Origin: Algihabitans sp965233705
GTDB taxonomy: Bacteria > Pseudomonadota > Alphaproteobacteria > Kiloniellales > DSM-21159
Direction: 5' to 3'
DNA: 64,000 bases
Assembly (NCBI GenBank): GCA_965233705.1
Contig: CBDDTF010000003.1
Span: forward strand, 744,001 to 808,000
A program made the position numbers and the translations under genes. The notes beneath the pieces were generated by a model, which saw nothing but the letters and a program-made list of their open reading frames with translations, searched no databases and was not told the origin of the DNA. Shown here piece by piece: positions 54,278 to 63,141 of this stretch; the stretch's first letter is position 1; each line of letters starts with the position of its first letter.

Positions 54278-55699
54278 ATGGCCGAGACCGATTTCGACCT
54301 GATCGTCGTGGGCGGAGGGCCGGGCGGCTACGTCGCGGCGATCCGCGCCGCCCAGCTCGGCATGAAGACCGCGGTGGTCGAGCGCGAGCACCTGGGCGGC
54401 ATCTGCCTCAACTGGGGCTGCATCCCGACCAAGGCGCTGCTGCGCACCTCGGAGGTCTACCGCACCTTCCAGCATGCCAAGGACTACGGCCTGAGCGCCG
54501 AGAAGATCGGCTTCGACCTGGAGGCCGTGGTCAAGCGCTCGCGCAAGGTCGCCGGGCAGCTCACCGGCGGCGTCAAGCACCTGCTGAAGAAGAACAAGGT
54601 CACGGTGGTCGACGGCCACGGCCGGCTCGACGGCACCAGCGGCGACAAGCGCAAGCTGCACGTCGAGAAGGACGGCAAGGCGGTGGCCGACCTGACCGCC
54701 CGCCACGTGATCTTGGCGACCGGCGCGCGCGCCCGCCAGCTTCCCGGCCTGGAGGCCGACGGCAAGAGCGTTTGGACCTACAAGGAGGCGATGGTTCCCG
54801 AGACCATGCCGAAGTCGGTCCTGGTCGTCGGCTCCGGCGCCATCGGCATCGAGTTTGCCAGCTTCTACCACACCATGGGCGCCGAGGTGAGCGTGGTCGA
54901 GCTGGTCGATCGCATCGTGCCGGCCGAGGACCCGGAGATCTCCGCCTTCGCCCGCAAAGCCTTCGAGAAGCAGGGGCTGAAGATCCTGACCGAGGCCAAG
55001 GTGACCAAGCTCGACAAGCCCAAGAACGGCGCCGGCCCGGTCAAGGCCACGGTGGAGCAGGGCGGCAAGACCCGGACGCTGGAGGTCGACAAAGTGATCT
55101 CCGCCGTCGGTATCGTCGGCAATGTCGAGAACCTCGGCCTGGAGGGCACCAAGGTCGAGGTCGAGCGCGGCCATATCAAGATCGACGCCTGGATGCGCAC
55201 CGGCGAGCCGGGTGTCTACGCCATCGGCGACGTGGTCGGCGCGCCCTGGCTGGCGCACAAGGCCAGCCACGAGGGCGTCATCTGCGTCGAGAAGATCGCC
55301 GGCAAGGCCGACGTCCATCCGCTCGACGTGCGGCGCATCCCGGGCTGCACCTACTGCCACCCGCAGATCGCCTCGGTCGGGCTGTCGGAGGAGAAGGCCA
55401 AGGCGGCCGGCCACAAGGTCAAGGTCGGGCGCTTTCCCTTCATCGGCAACGGCAAGGCCATCGCGCTGGGCGAGCCGGAGGGGCTGGTCAAGACGGTGTT
55501 CGATGCCGACAGCGGCGAGCTGCTGGGCGCCCACATGATCGGCGCCGAGGTGACCGAGCTGATCCAGGGCTACGTGGTCGCCATGCAGCTCGAGACCACC
55601 GAGGCCGAGCTGATGCACAGCGTCTTCCCGCACCCCACCCTCTCCGAGATGATGCACGAGTCCGTGCTTGATGCCTACGGCCGGGCGATCCATTTCTGA
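54278..55699 (+). CDS. lpdA: Dihydrolipoyl dehydrogenase (E3)
   Basis: A 473-aa flavoprotein. FAD motif VVGGGPGGYVAAIRAAQLG, redox disulfide GGICLNWGCIPTKALL (about residues 45-60), NAD motif VLVVGSGAIGIEFASFYHTM and the C-terminal His-Glu dyad (HSVFPHPTLSEMMHESVL) are complete. It reoxidises dihydrolipoyl groups of the complex. The 207-bp gap from pdhC contains no gene. Confidence 0.96.
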   Translation: MAETDFDLIVVGGGPGGYVAAIRAAQLGMKTAVVEREHLGGICLNWGCIPTKALLRTSEVYRTFQHAKDYGLSAEKIGFDLEAVVKRSRKVAGQLTGGVKHLLKKNKVTVVDGHGRLDGTSGDKRKLHVEKDGKAVADLTARHVILATGARARQLPGLEADGKSVWTYKEAMVPETMPKSVLVVGSGAIGIEFASFYHTMGAEVSVVELVDRIVPAEDPEISAFARKAFEKQGLKILTEAKVTKLDKPKNGAGPVKATVEQGGKTRTLEVDKVISAVGIVGNVENLGLEGTKVEVERGHIKIDAWMRTGEPGVYAIGDVVGAPWLAHKASHEGVICVEKIAGKADVHPLDVRRIPGCTYCHPQIASVGLSEEKAKAAGHKVKVGRFPFIGNGKAIALGEPEGLVKTVFDADSGELLGAHMIGAEVTELIQGYVVAMQLETTEAELMHSVFPHPTLSEMMHESVLDAYGRAIHF

Positions 55700-55709
55700 G
55701 AGGTGAGGC

Positions 55710-55856
55710 ATGGGCGATCTCTGGACAGTCGATGCCAGCGAGATCGTCCGGAACCGGGCCATCGTCGCAGGCGGTCTCCTTGGAATAGGAATCGCGATTT
55801 GGCGGGGGTGGGCCGCGAGCCAATCGGCGCGGTGTCGATTTGTCGTCGGCGCGTAA
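55710..55856 (+). CDS. Possible 48-aa membrane protein
   Basis: Reads MGDLWTVDASEIVRNRAIVA, then a hydrophobic stretch GGLLGIGIAIWRGWAA, ending CRFVVGA. GGTGAGG precedes the ATG, 10 bp after the lpdA stop. A second short frame (55840-56046) overlaps its end in the +1 frame and could be a continuation after a shift. No family is recognised; it may also be non-coding. Confidence 0.35.
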   Translation: MGDLWTVDASEIVRNRAIVAGGLLGIGIAIWRGWAASQSARCRFVVGA

Positions 55857-56050
55857 CCTTGCAGACCGGGCGATCGTCGACGCGTTCATCGATTCGCGAA
55901 CATGTCGGTCCGAGGAGACGGCCGAGGGAAGCCGAACGTGGGTCGAGGCGCATCGAGGTTTGACTGCCGACGAGAAGGGCTTCGGCATCATCTGGGTAAG
56001 CATCTGGGTGAAGCGGCCGAAGCGTTGCTGGTCTCTGATAAGGTGAAGCA

Positions 56051-57007
56051 ATGACCGATCTGACCGAAAAGCCCCGCCTGCGCCATCCGGAGAAGGCGCA
56101 CAAGCCGGACAATCCGGTGCAGCGCGGCAAGCCGCAGTGGCTGCGCGTCAAGGCGCCGGTCAGCCGGGAGTACCACAACACCCGCCAGGTGGTGCGCGAG
56201 CACCGGTTGCACACGGTCTGCGAGGAGGCCGCCTGCCCGAACATCGGCGAGTGCTGGGCCAAGAAGCACGCGACCATGATGATCATGGGCGACACCTGCA
56301 CGCGGGCCTGCAGCTTCTGCAACGTCGCCACCGGCCGGCCCAATCCGCTCGATCCCTTCGAGCCCTATCGGGTGGCCGAGGCGGTCAAGAAGCTGGGCCT
56401 GCAGCACGTGGTCATCACCTCGGTCGACCGCGACGACCTGGACGACGGCGGCGCCCAGCACTTCGCCCAGGTGATCGGCGCGATCCGCGAGGCCGCGCCG
56501 GGCACCACCATCGAGATCCTGACCCCCGACTTCCTGCGCAAGGAAGGCGCGCTGGAGGTGGTGGTCGCGGCCAGGCCGGACGTCTTCAACCACAACCTGG
56601 AAACCGTGCCGCGGCTCTATCCCTCGGTGCGGCCGGGCGCGCGCTACTTCCACTCGCTGCGCCTGCTCGACCGGGTCAAGGAGCTCGACCCGACGCTGTT
56701 CACCAAGTCGGGCCTGATGGTCGGCCTGGGCGAGGACCGCGGCGAGGTGCAGCAGGTGATGGACGACCTGCGCTCGGCCGACGTCGATTTCCTGACCATC
56801 GGCCAGTACCTGCAGCCGACGCCGAAGCACCATGCCATCGACCGCTTCGTCACGCCGGAGGAGTTCAAGACCTACGAGACCGCGGCCCAGGCCAAGGGCT
56901 TCCTGCTGGTCTCGGCGAGCCCGCTGACCCGCAGCTCCTACCACGCCGACGAGGACTTCGCCCGCCTGCGGGCGGCCCGCGAGCAGCGGGTGGCTGCCGG
57001 TGCCTGA
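56051..57007 (+). CDS. lipA: Lipoyl synthase
   Basis: A 318-aa radical-SAM enzyme. The auxiliary-cluster motif CEEAACPNIGEC (about residues 57-68) and the SAM-cluster motif CTRACSFC (about 83-90) are intact, as is the RSSYHADED C-terminal serine region. It inserts sulfur into octanoyl groups on lipoyl domains, so its position after the lipoyl-using pdh cluster is functional. Confidence 0.96.
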   Translation: MTDLTEKPRLRHPEKAHKPDNPVQRGKPQWLRVKAPVSREYHNTRQVVREHRLHTVCEEAACPNIGECWAKKHATMMIMGDTCTRACSFCNVATGRPNPLDPFEPYRVAEAVKKLGLQHVVITSVDRDDLDDGGAQHFAQVIGAIREAAPGTTIEILTPDFLRKEGALEVVVAARPDVFNHNLETVPRLYPSVRPGARYFHSLRLLDRVKELDPTLFTKSGLMVGLGEDRGEVQQVMDDLRSADVDFLTIGQYLQPTPKHHAIDRFVTPEEFKTYETAAQAKGFLLVSASPLTRSSYHADEDFARLRAAREQRVAAGA

Positions 57008-57052
<45 letters not shown>

Positions 57053-57216
57053 TGAGCGCGACCGGGCGTCGCGCGGCGCTGGCCGGACGGGTCTGCCGAG
57101 CTAACTTCCCGCCTCGCGCGGGCGGCCGGTATCGCGCCGCCGCCCGCGCGGTTTCAATTCCGCGCCATCCGGTCTAGGGTCGCGCGCCGTCTCACTCGCC
57201 ATTTCGTATCCCGACC

Positions 57217-57654
57217 ATGCCCACTCATGCCGAGCAGCGGGTGCTGCCCTACGAGCCGCAGAAACTCTTCGATCTGGTGGCCGACGTCGGGCGCTATCCC
57301 GAGTTTCTCCCCTGGTGCATCGCCGCGCGCGTGCGCCGGCGCGAGTCCGACGGCCGGCGCATCGTCGCCGACCTGGTGATCGGCTTCAAAATGATCCGCG
57401 AGCGCTTCACCAGCCGGGTCGACCTCTACCCGGACACCGGCGAGATCCACGTCGAGTATGTCGAGGGGCCCTTCAAGTACCTCAACAACACCTGGCAGTT
57501 CATCGAGCACCCCGAGGGCTGCCTGATCGACTTCTACGTCGACTTCGAGTTCCGCTCGCGCTTCCTGCAGAAGATGATCCAGCCGCTGTTCAACGAGGCC
57601 GTGCGCCGCATGGTCGCCGCCTTCGAGGCCCGCGCCCGCGAGCTTTACGGGTAG
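57217..57654 (+). CDS. Coq10/RatA-like SRPBCC protein
   Basis: A 145-aa START-like protein: LPYEPQKLFDLVADVGRYPE, FLPWCIAARVRRRE, GPFKYLNNTWQFIEHPEGC and the C-terminal FNEAVRRMVAAFEARARELY. It matches the Coq10 ubiquinone-binding/RatA family, which in alphaproteobacteria commonly adjoins lipA and probably aids ubiquinone function. RatA-type toxicity to ribosomes is reported for enterobacterial members only. Confidence 0.9.
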   Translation: MPTHAEQRVLPYEPQKLFDLVADVGRYPEFLPWCIAARVRRRESDGRRIVADLVIGFKMIRERFTSRVDLYPDTGEIHVEYVEGPFKYLNNTWQFIEHPEGCLIDFYVDFEFRSRFLQKMIQPLFNEAVRRMVAAFEARARELYG

Positions 57655-57688
57655 GCGACGTCCGGCCCTTCGGCCAGGCCGCGGCCCG

Positions 57689-58525
57689 TCAGCTCGGCAT
57701 CTGGCCCAGCGCGAGGAACAGGACGGCGGTCATCACCGCGTTGAAGGCGCCGTGCATGGCGATGGCCGGCCAGAGGCTGTCGCTGCGCTCGCGCAGGCGC
57801 GCCAGGTAGAAGCCGACCAGCAGCAGCGCCGGGATAAGCTGCGGGATGCCGTGGGCGACCGAGAAGAGGCCGGCCGAGACGGCCATCGCCCAACCCGCCG
57901 GCAGGTGGCGGCGCAGCCAGCCGTAGAGCACGCCGCGGAAGGCCAGCTCCTCGACGAAGGGCACCAGGATCGAGGCCAGCGGCAGCACCGCCAGGAAACT
58001 CACCAGCGAGGGGCCGGCCGGGGCCAGCACGTCGACCTGGGGGTTGGCCGGCGCGCCGCCGAGCAGGCTGAGCGTCACCGCGTTGATCGCCATGGCCGGG
58101 ATCACGACGCCCAGGCCCCAGAGCGCGCCGCGTTGCAGCCATTGGGGCGGGAAGGGGCCGAGCCCGAGGCTGCGCAGCGAGAGGGCGCGGCCGCGCCGGA
58201 CCAGGACCAGGAAGGCGGCCAGGAAGATCAGCGACTGCCCGGCGAGCACCAGCGGCACGAGCAGCGCGCGCGCCTGCGGCGTCGCGGCGGAAAGACCGAA
58301 GAGGTCGGCCAGCGCGCCGGCGGCGAAGCCGGCGCCCAGGAAGCAGGCGAGGGTGGTCAGCACGTCGACCAGGTCGGGGCGGCCCGGCTGCGGCCCCGAG
58401 CCCGGCCCCGAGCCCGGCCCCGAGCCCGGCGCCGGGCCCGGTCCCGATCCAGGGGCCGGGGGCGGCGCCAGTTCGGGTTCGCGATCGGGTCGCAGGCGGC
58501 GCTGCGGCAGGCGGCTAGAGGGCAT
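57689..58525 (-). CDS. CPBP-family intramembrane glutamic endopeptidase
   Basis: A 278-aa membrane protease with about seven hydrophobic segments. Motif 1 is PFVEELAFRGVLYGWLRR (EExxxR), motif 2 is GLFSVAHGIPQL (FxxxH), and MHGAFNAV holds the third His/Asn. A Pro/Gly-rich stretch at about residues 20-45 comes from a 12-bp tandem repeat (58388-58437). The ATG at 58525 lies inside the 3' end of the cinA-type gene, an 11-bp overlap. Substrate unknown. Confidence 0.85.
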   Translation of the reverse strand: MPSSRLPQRRLRPDREPELAPPPAPGSGPGPAPGSGPGSGPGSGPQPGRPDLVDVLTTLACFLGAGFAAGALADLFGLSAATPQARALLVPLVLAGQSLIFLAAFLVLVRRGRALSLRSLGLGPFPPQWLQRGALWGLGVVIPAMAINAVTLSLLGGAPANPQVDVLAPAGPSLVSFLAVLPLASILVPFVEELAFRGVLYGWLRRHLPAGWAMAVSAGLFSVAHGIPQLIPALLLVGFYLARLRERSDSLWPAIAMHGAFNAVMTAVLFLALGQMPS

Positions 58526-59000
58526 GGCCCAGCAAATGGAGCGCATGCCGCAGGGATGCCAGACGCACGCCGGCGCGATCGCCGGAGAAGCTCTGGCGGT
58601 CGCGCCTGGCCGGGGCGTCGCGGGTGGCCAGGCCGAACCAGACCAGGCCGACCGGCTTGTCCGGCGAGCCGCCGCCGGGCCCGGCGACGCCGGTGATCGA
58701 GACGGCAACGTCGGCGCGGCTGGCCTTCAGCGCGCCGGCGGCCATGGCCGCGGCGGTCGCGCCGCTGACCGCGCCCTCGGTCCTCAGCACGCCTTCCGGC
58801 ACGCCGAGCAGCTCCATCTTGGCGGCGTTGGAATAGGTGACGAAGCCGCGCTCCACCACGTCGGAGGAGCCGGCGATCTCCGTCAGCGCCGCCGCGACCA
58901 GCCCGCCGGTGCAGGACTCCGCCGTGACCAGCATGCGGCCGGCCTCGCGGTAGCGCTGCAGCAGCGCCTCGGCGGTCTCTAGTACGTCCAGGGGAAACAT
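58515..59000 (-). CDS. CinA C-terminal (PncC-type) nicotinamide-nucleotide amidase
   Basis: A 161-aa stand-alone CinA_C domain: LVTAESCTGGLVAAALTEIA with the catalytic Ser and Thr, GFVTYSNAAKMELLGVPE, and SITGVAGPGGGSPDKPVGLV. It deamidates NMN to NaMN in pyridine-nucleotide salvage. Its start overlaps the pgpA stop by 22 bp, and its stop overlaps the CPBP start. Confidence 0.93.
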   Translation of the reverse strand: MFPLDVLETAEALLQRYREAGRMLVTAESCTGGLVAAALTEIAGSSDVVERGFVTYSNAAKMELLGVPEGVLRTEGAVSGATAAAMAAGALKASRADVAVSITGVAGPGGGSPDKPVGLVWFGLATRDAPARRDRQSFSGDRAGVRLASLRHALHLLGHAL

Positions 59001-59515
59001 GAATCTCTCCCGAGCCAGACCCAGGCAGCGTAGCACAGCGCCATGGCGTAGGGCGCGGCGAGCAGGTCGTCGAGCATGATGCCGAGCCCGCCCTTGACGC
59101 GGCGGTCGGCCCAACTCGCCGGCCAGGGCTTGAGGATGTCGACCACGCGAAAGGCCAGGAAGGCCAGGAGGTAGAGCTTCAGGTCGAGGGCGACGGGGAA
59201 GATCACCAGCCACTGGGCCGCCACCTCGTCGACCACCACCTCGCCCGGGTCGGGGCGCTTGCCGGCGTACTTGGCGCTGGCCCAGATGCCGATCAGGAAG
59301 ACCAGGCCGGCCGCGGCCAGCAGGCTCCAGGGGCCGCCCAGCCAGACGATCAGCGCCGCCCAGGGCAGCGCGGCGAGCGAGCCCCAGGTGCCGGGCGCCT
59401 TGGGCAGCAGGCCGGCGCCGAACCAGGTGGCGATCAGGCTCTCCGGACGCCACAGCGGCGGCCGCGTCCAGTCGGGCTGGTGCGGCCCGGGCGGGGGGAC
59501 GGCGCTCCGCGTCAT
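58979..59515 (-). CDS. pgpA: Phosphatidylglycerophosphatase A
   Basis: A 178-aa membrane enzyme: LIATWFGAGLLPKAPGTWGS, DPGEVVVDEVAAQW (conserved acidic motif), FLAFRVVDILKPWP, KGGLGIMLDDLLA. It dephosphorylates phosphatidylglycerophosphate to phosphatidylglycerol. It overlaps ispDF by 4 bp (ATGA) at its start and the cinA-type gene at its end, so the unit is translationally coupled. Confidence 0.93.
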   Translation of the reverse strand: MTRSAVPPPGPHQPDWTRPPLWRPESLIATWFGAGLLPKAPGTWGSLAALPWAALIVWLGGPWSLLAAAGLVFLIGIWASAKYAGKRPDPGEVVVDEVAAQWLVIFPVALDLKLYLLAFLAFRVVDILKPWPASWADRRVKGGLGIMLDDLLAAPYAMALCYAAWVWLGRDSCFPWTY

Positions 59516-60756
59516 TGCGGCGCGGGGACCAGCCTCGGCGGACCGGCCGCCGGGTCCGCCAGCGTGTCGGGGGCGGCCTCCGGAGGCAGCTCCAGGGTCG
59601 CGGTGGCCTGGGCGGCGATGCCCTCGCCGCGGCCGGTGAAGCCAAGCTTCTCCGTGGTGGTCGCCTTGACGCTGACCCGCCCCGCAGGCAGGCCGAGGAT
59701 CTCGGCGATGCGTGCGCGCATCGCCGGGCGGTGGGGCCCGACCTTCGGCGCCTCGCAGATCAGGGTCACGTCGCAGTGCAGGACGCGGCCGCCGCGCGCC
59801 GCGACCAGGGTGGCGGCATGGCGCAGGAATCGGGCGGAGTCGGCGCCGCGCCAGGTGGGGTCGCTGGGCGGGAAGTGGCTGCCGATGTCGCCCTCGGCCA
59901 GGGCCCCCAGCAGTGCGTCGGTCAGGGCGTGCAAGCCGACGTCGGCATCGGAATGGCCCGCCAGGGCCCGGCTGTGGGGAATCGACACGCCGCACAGGGT
60001 GACGGCCTCGCCCGGCCCGAAGCGGTGGACGTCGAAGCCCTGGCCCACCCGCAGCTCGGCGGTGGCCGGTCGGGGCTGCGCCGGGCCCTGGCCCAGCCAG
60101 CGCGCGGCCTCGGCCAGGTCCGCCTGGGTGGTGATCTTCAGCAGCTCCGGCGCGCCCTCGACCAGGGCAACGTCCAGCCCGGCCGCCTCGGCCACGGCGG
60201 CGTCGTCGGTCAGGCGCCGGCCGGCCGCCGCCCGATGCGCCGCCAGGATCTCGGCGAAGCGGAAGGCCTGCGGCGTCTGCGCGCGGTAGAGCCCCTCGCG
60301 CGGGACCGTGTCCGCCACGCGGCCGGCGGCGCCGCGCTTCAGGGTGTCGGTGACGGGCAGGACCGGCAGCGCGCCGGGCGCCGTTTCTAGCGCCGTCAGC
60401 AGGCGCTCGACCACGGCGGGCGTCACCAGCGGCCGGGCCGCATCGTGTATCAGCACCCGCGCCGGCGCCAGCGCCGCCAGGCTCTCCAGACCGCGCAGCA
60501 CGGAGTCCTGGCGCTCGGCGCCGCCGTCGATCGGCGGCAACAGGTCGAGGCCGGCGGCGGCCTGCGCATAGGCCGCCGCGTCGTCGGGATGGATCACCGC
60601 GCGCACCGCGTCGATCGCCGGGTGGGCGGCGAGCCGCGCCAGCGCGTGGGTCAGGATCGGCCGGCCGGCCAGCGGCGTGTACTGCTTGGGCGCGCTGCCC
60701 CCGAACCGGCTGCCGCGTCCGGCCGCCACCACGATCGCCACGGTCTGTCCGCCCAT
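59512..60756 (-). CDS. ispDF: Bifunctional IspD/IspF (MEP pathway)
   Basis: A 414-aa fusion. IspD part: IVVAAGRGSRFGGSAPKQY (CTP-binding, residues about 7-25) and VLIHDAARPLV. IspF part from about 238: RVGQGFDVHRF with the zinc-site Asp-His, GHSDADVGLHALTDALLGAL and GDIGSHFPP, and TTEKLGFTGRGEGIAAQA near the end. It carries out the CDP-ME and cyclodiphosphate steps of isoprenoid synthesis. Fusion is common in alphaproteobacteria. Confidence 0.95.
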   Translation of the reverse strand: MGGQTVAIVVAAGRGSRFGGSAPKQYTPLAGRPILTHALARLAAHPAIDAVRAVIHPDDAAAYAQAAAGLDLLPPIDGGAERQDSVLRGLESLAALAPARVLIHDAARPLVTPAVVERLLTALETAPGALPVLPVTDTLKRGAAGRVADTVPREGLYRAQTPQAFRFAEILAAHRAAAGRRLTDDAAVAEAAGLDVALVEGAPELLKITTQADLAEAARWLGQGPAQPRPATAELRVGQGFDVHRFGPGEAVTLCGVSIPHSRALAGHSDADVGLHALTDALLGALAEGDIGSHFPPSDPTWRGADSARFLRHAATLVAARGGRVLHCDVTLICEAPKVGPHRPAMRARIAEILGLPAGRVSVKATTTEKLGFTGRGEGIAAQATATLELPPEAAPDTLADPAAGPPRLVPAPQ

Positions 60757-60792
60757 TCCTCTCCCTCACCGACTGGTCGACGCGGCGCGAGC

Positions 60793-60828
60793 CTAGTGCA
60801 GATGCGGACGCGAAGGAATCGCTTTGCG
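60793..60828. repeat. 36-bp dispersed repeat, copy 2
   Basis: Matches 43567-43602 at about 31 of 36 positions, in the same orientation. It lies 37 bp upstream of ispDF in a divergent intergenic region; copy 1 occupies a like place upstream of the ppiD-like gene. Confidence 0.7.
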
Positions 60829-60916
60829 CCCCCCTGTCGCGCGGCGCGGCCGGCCCCTGTCGCGCGGCGCGGCCGGGCGGCTGTGAGTCGGCGGCGCCCG
60901 GTGCTATATAGCGCCC

Positions 60917-61735
60917 ATGCCGACGACGCTGCTGCTGATCAACCTGACGGCCCTGGCGGCCCTGCTGCCGGCCGCGCTGCTGCCCTGGCGCTGGCCCGGT
61001 ACGCGGCCGGACCTGGTGTTCTGGGCGCTGCTGGCGGTGGCCGTGGCGGGGGCGGTGGCGGCCGTCTCGGCGCAGCTCGGCGGCGGCTGGTCGCCGGGGC
61101 TGGGCGTGGCGCTCTGGCTGTCGGTGACGGTGTCCCTGGCCGCCTACCTCTTCGCCGCCGTCTTCCTGCGCCAGGCTTGGCGCCTCTCGGCGCTGCTGCT
61201 GCCCTATCTGCTGTGCCTGGGCCTGCTCGGCACGGTCTGGCTGGCGGCCGAGCGCGGGCCGGCGCCGGTGCCGCTGCCGGCCGACCTGGCGACCGAGGGC
61301 TGGCTGCTGGTGCACATCGCCATCTCGCTGACCACCTACGCCCTGGCGACCCTGGCCGCCGTCGCCGCCGCCGCCGCGGTGCTGCAGCAGCGCGCCCTCA
61401 AGCGCAAGCGGCCCGACGCCCTCAGCCGCCTGCTGCCGTCGGTGGCCGACGCCGAACGGCTGCAGGTCAACTTCCTGGCCGCCGCCGAGACGGTGCTGGG
61501 GCTGGGCATCCTGACCGGCGCGGCGCTCGCCTGGGTGCAGACCGGCCGCCTGCCGCTGGACCACAAGACCACGCTCTCGCTGCTCGCCTTCGCGGTGATC
61601 GCCGTGCTGCTCTACCTGCAGAACCGCACCGGCCTGCGCGGCCAGCGGGCCGGGCGCCTGGTGCTGGTCGCCTATCTGCTGCTGACCCTGGCCTATCCGG
61701 GCGTGAAGTTCGTCACCGACGTGCTGCTGGGCTGA
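60917..61735 (+). CDS. CcsA/YpjD-like cytochrome c assembly membrane protein
   Basis: A 272-aa protein with eight or so membrane helices. LLVHIAISLTTYALATLAAV carries one conserved His, LDHKTTLSLLAFAVIAVLLY another, and LKRKRPDALSRLLPSVADAE a cytoplasmic loop. The layout resembles YpjD/CcsA-type proteins related to haem handling, but the WWD motif of CcmC/CcmF was not seen, so the role is inferred. TATATAG lies 12 bp before the ATG. Confidence 0.82.
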   Translation: MPTTLLLINLTALAALLPAALLPWRWPGTRPDLVFWALLAVAVAGAVAAVSAQLGGGWSPGLGVALWLSVTVSLAAYLFAAVFLRQAWRLSALLLPYLLCLGLLGTVWLAAERGPAPVPLPADLATEGWLLVHIAISLTTYALATLAAVAAAAAVLQQRALKRKRPDALSRLLPSVADAERLQVNFLAAAETVLGLGILTGAALAWVQTGRLPLDHKTTLSLLAFAVIAVLLYLQNRTGLRGQRAGRLVLVAYLLLTLAYPGVKFVTDVLLG

Positions 61736-61755
61736 CGGCGGCGCGCGGCGGGGGC

Positions 61756-61819
61756 TGGAGCGATGCCCGACCCGAGTGACTCGCCTTGGCGAGGCGTCAG
61801 GTCGGAGAGCATCACTGCA
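61756..61819. repeat. 64-bp palindrome, type A copy 2
   Basis: Aligns without gaps to the reverse complement of 38839-38902. The outer arms (GCGATGCCCGACC and GGTCGGAGAGCATCACT) are conserved; the centre reads GACTCGCC-TT-GGCGAGGC in place of GAATCGCA-TT-TGCGATTC. The terminal TA...TA have decayed to TG...CA. Confidence 0.75.
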
Positions 61820-61820
61820 A

Positions 61821-61888
61821 GCCTCTGGGTTCGGGCCTCTGGGTTCGGGCCTCTGGGTTCGGGCCTCTGGGTTCGGGCCTCTGGGTTA
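61821..61888. repeat. 14-bp tandem repeat, about 5 copies
   Basis: Direct, spacer-free copies of GCCTCTGGGTTCGG lie between two palindromic repeats. There is no coding sign. Confidence 0.8.
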
Positions 61889-61911
61889 GGGGCGGTTCTG
61901 GCCTGGCCGGC

Positions 61912-62031
61912 GGACCCACCAAAGTGGGTCCACACGATCACAAGAATCCTGCTCTACACCAAAGGGTTAGAGTGATTTTTCGCGACCGGCGGACGCGCTA
62001 ACGCGCGTCCAAACGGTCGCAAATCACTCTA
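61912..62031 (+). repeat. Composite palindromic repeat, copy 3
   Basis: A perfect 8-4-8 hairpin (GGACCCAC, CAAA, GTGGGTCC) at 61912-61931, then GATCACAAGAATCCTGCTC and ACACCAAAGGGT, then the 64-bp palindrome at 61968-62031 (TAGAGTGA...TCACTCTA). It has the same layout and orientation as copy 1. The following region to dusB (62032-62148) shows no gene. Confidence 0.82.
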
Positions 62032-62148
62032 GGGGACGGGCCGGCCGCGTTCGGCGGCTGTTGCGGTGCAGCGCGAAAAAGGGTGCAAGCGGCCGCGAGA
62101 GCCGTTACAACTCGCCCAAGAAATGAGCAGATCGGAGAAGATGCCTTT

Positions 62149-63141
62149 ATGATGGGCATTCAGATCGACGGCCTGTCCTTCGCGCCGGTGGTGCTGGCGC
62201 CGATGTCCGGGGTCACGGACCTGCCGTTCCGCCGCCTGGTCAAGCGCCTGGGCGCCGGCCTGGTGGTCTCGGAGATGATCGCCAGCCAGTCGATGGTGCG
62301 CCAGACCCGGGAGTCCCTGAAGCTGTCGCGCTCGACGCCGGAGGAGTTTCCCATGGCGGTGCAGCTCGCCGGCCACGAGCCCGCGGTGATGGCCGAGGCG
62401 GCGAAGCTCAACGCCGACCGCGGCGCGGCGCTGATCGACATCAACTTCGGCTGCCCGGTGAAGAAGATCGTCAACAAGCTCGCCGGCTCGGCCCTGATGC
62501 GCGAGCCGGCGCTGGCCGGGCGCATCATGGAGGCGGTGGTGCGCGCGGTCGACCGGCCGGTCACCATGAAGATGCGGCTGGGCTGGGACGACGAGGCGCG
62601 CAACGCGCCGGAGCTGGCGCGGATCGCGCGCGAGGCCGGGGTGCGCCTGCTGACCGTGCATGGGCGCACCCGCTGCCAGCTCTACGGCGGCGCGGCCGAC
62701 TGGGGCGCGGTGCGCGCCACGGTCGAGGCCACCGACCTGCCGGTGCTGGTCAACGGCGACATCGCCGGTCTGGCGGACATCGACCGGGCGCTGGCCCTGT
62801 CGGGCGCGGCCGGGGTGATGATCGGGCGCGGCGCCCAGGGGCGGCCCTGGTTCCTGCGCCAGGCGATGACCTGGCTGGCCGAGCGGCGGGTCGAGCCCGA
62901 TCCGGCGCCGGCCGCGCAGCGCGCCATCGCGCTGGAGCACTACGAGGCACTGCTGAGCCACCACGGGACGGTCATGGGCAACCGCATCGCGCGCAAGCAC
63001 CTGGCCTGGTACGTCAGCGGCCTGCCGGGCGCCAACGCCTTCCGCCGGGCGGTCAACCGCGCCGAGGACCCGCAGGCCGTGCGCGCCATGATCCAGGCGG
63101 TCTACGACGGCGAGACGGCGCCGGAGGCGCAGGCCGCATGA
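62149..63141 (+). CDS. dusB: tRNA-dihydrouridine synthase (DusB type)
   Basis: A 330-aa FMN enzyme: VVLAPMSGVTDLPFRRLVKR, IDINFGCPVKKIVNKLAGSA with the catalytic Cys (about residue 105), VTMKMRLGWD, LLTVHGRTRCQLY and VMIGRGAQGRPWF. It reduces uridines in the tRNA D-loop. GGAG lies 11 nt before the ATG. Its stop overlaps the ntrB start (ATGA), the usual dusB-ntrB arrangement of alphaproteobacteria. Confidence 0.94.
   Translation: MMGIQIDGLSFAPVVLAPMSGVTDLPFRRLVKRLGAGLVVSEMIASQSMVRQTRESLKLSRSTPEEFPMAVQLAGHEPAVMAEAAKLNADRGAALIDINFGCPVKKIVNKLAGSALMREPALAGRIMEAVVRAVDRPVTMKMRLGWDDEARNAPELARIAREAGVRLLTVHGRTRCQLYGGAADWGAVRATVEATDLPVLVNGDIAGLADIDRALALSGAAGVMIGRGAQGRPWFLRQAMTWLAERRVEPDPAPAAQRAIALEHYEALLSHHGTVMGNRIARKHLAWYVSGLPGANAFRRAVNRAEDPQAVRAMIQAVYDGETAPEAQAA

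Noticed and set aside
58979..61564. An 861-aa minus-strand frame covering pgpA, ispDF and part of the ccsA-like gene
   Set aside because: Only the last ~178 codons (pgpA) are real; the rest is out of frame with ispDF and antisense to the ccsA-like gene.
61821..61888. Possible CRISPR array
   Set aside because: The unit is 14 bp with no spacers and no cas genes are nearby; it is a simple tandem repeat.
61763..61975. Short plus-strand frame with repeated Gly/Leu/Trp peptide
   Set aside because: It is simply the translation of the 14-bp tandem repeat; no ribosome-binding site or family.
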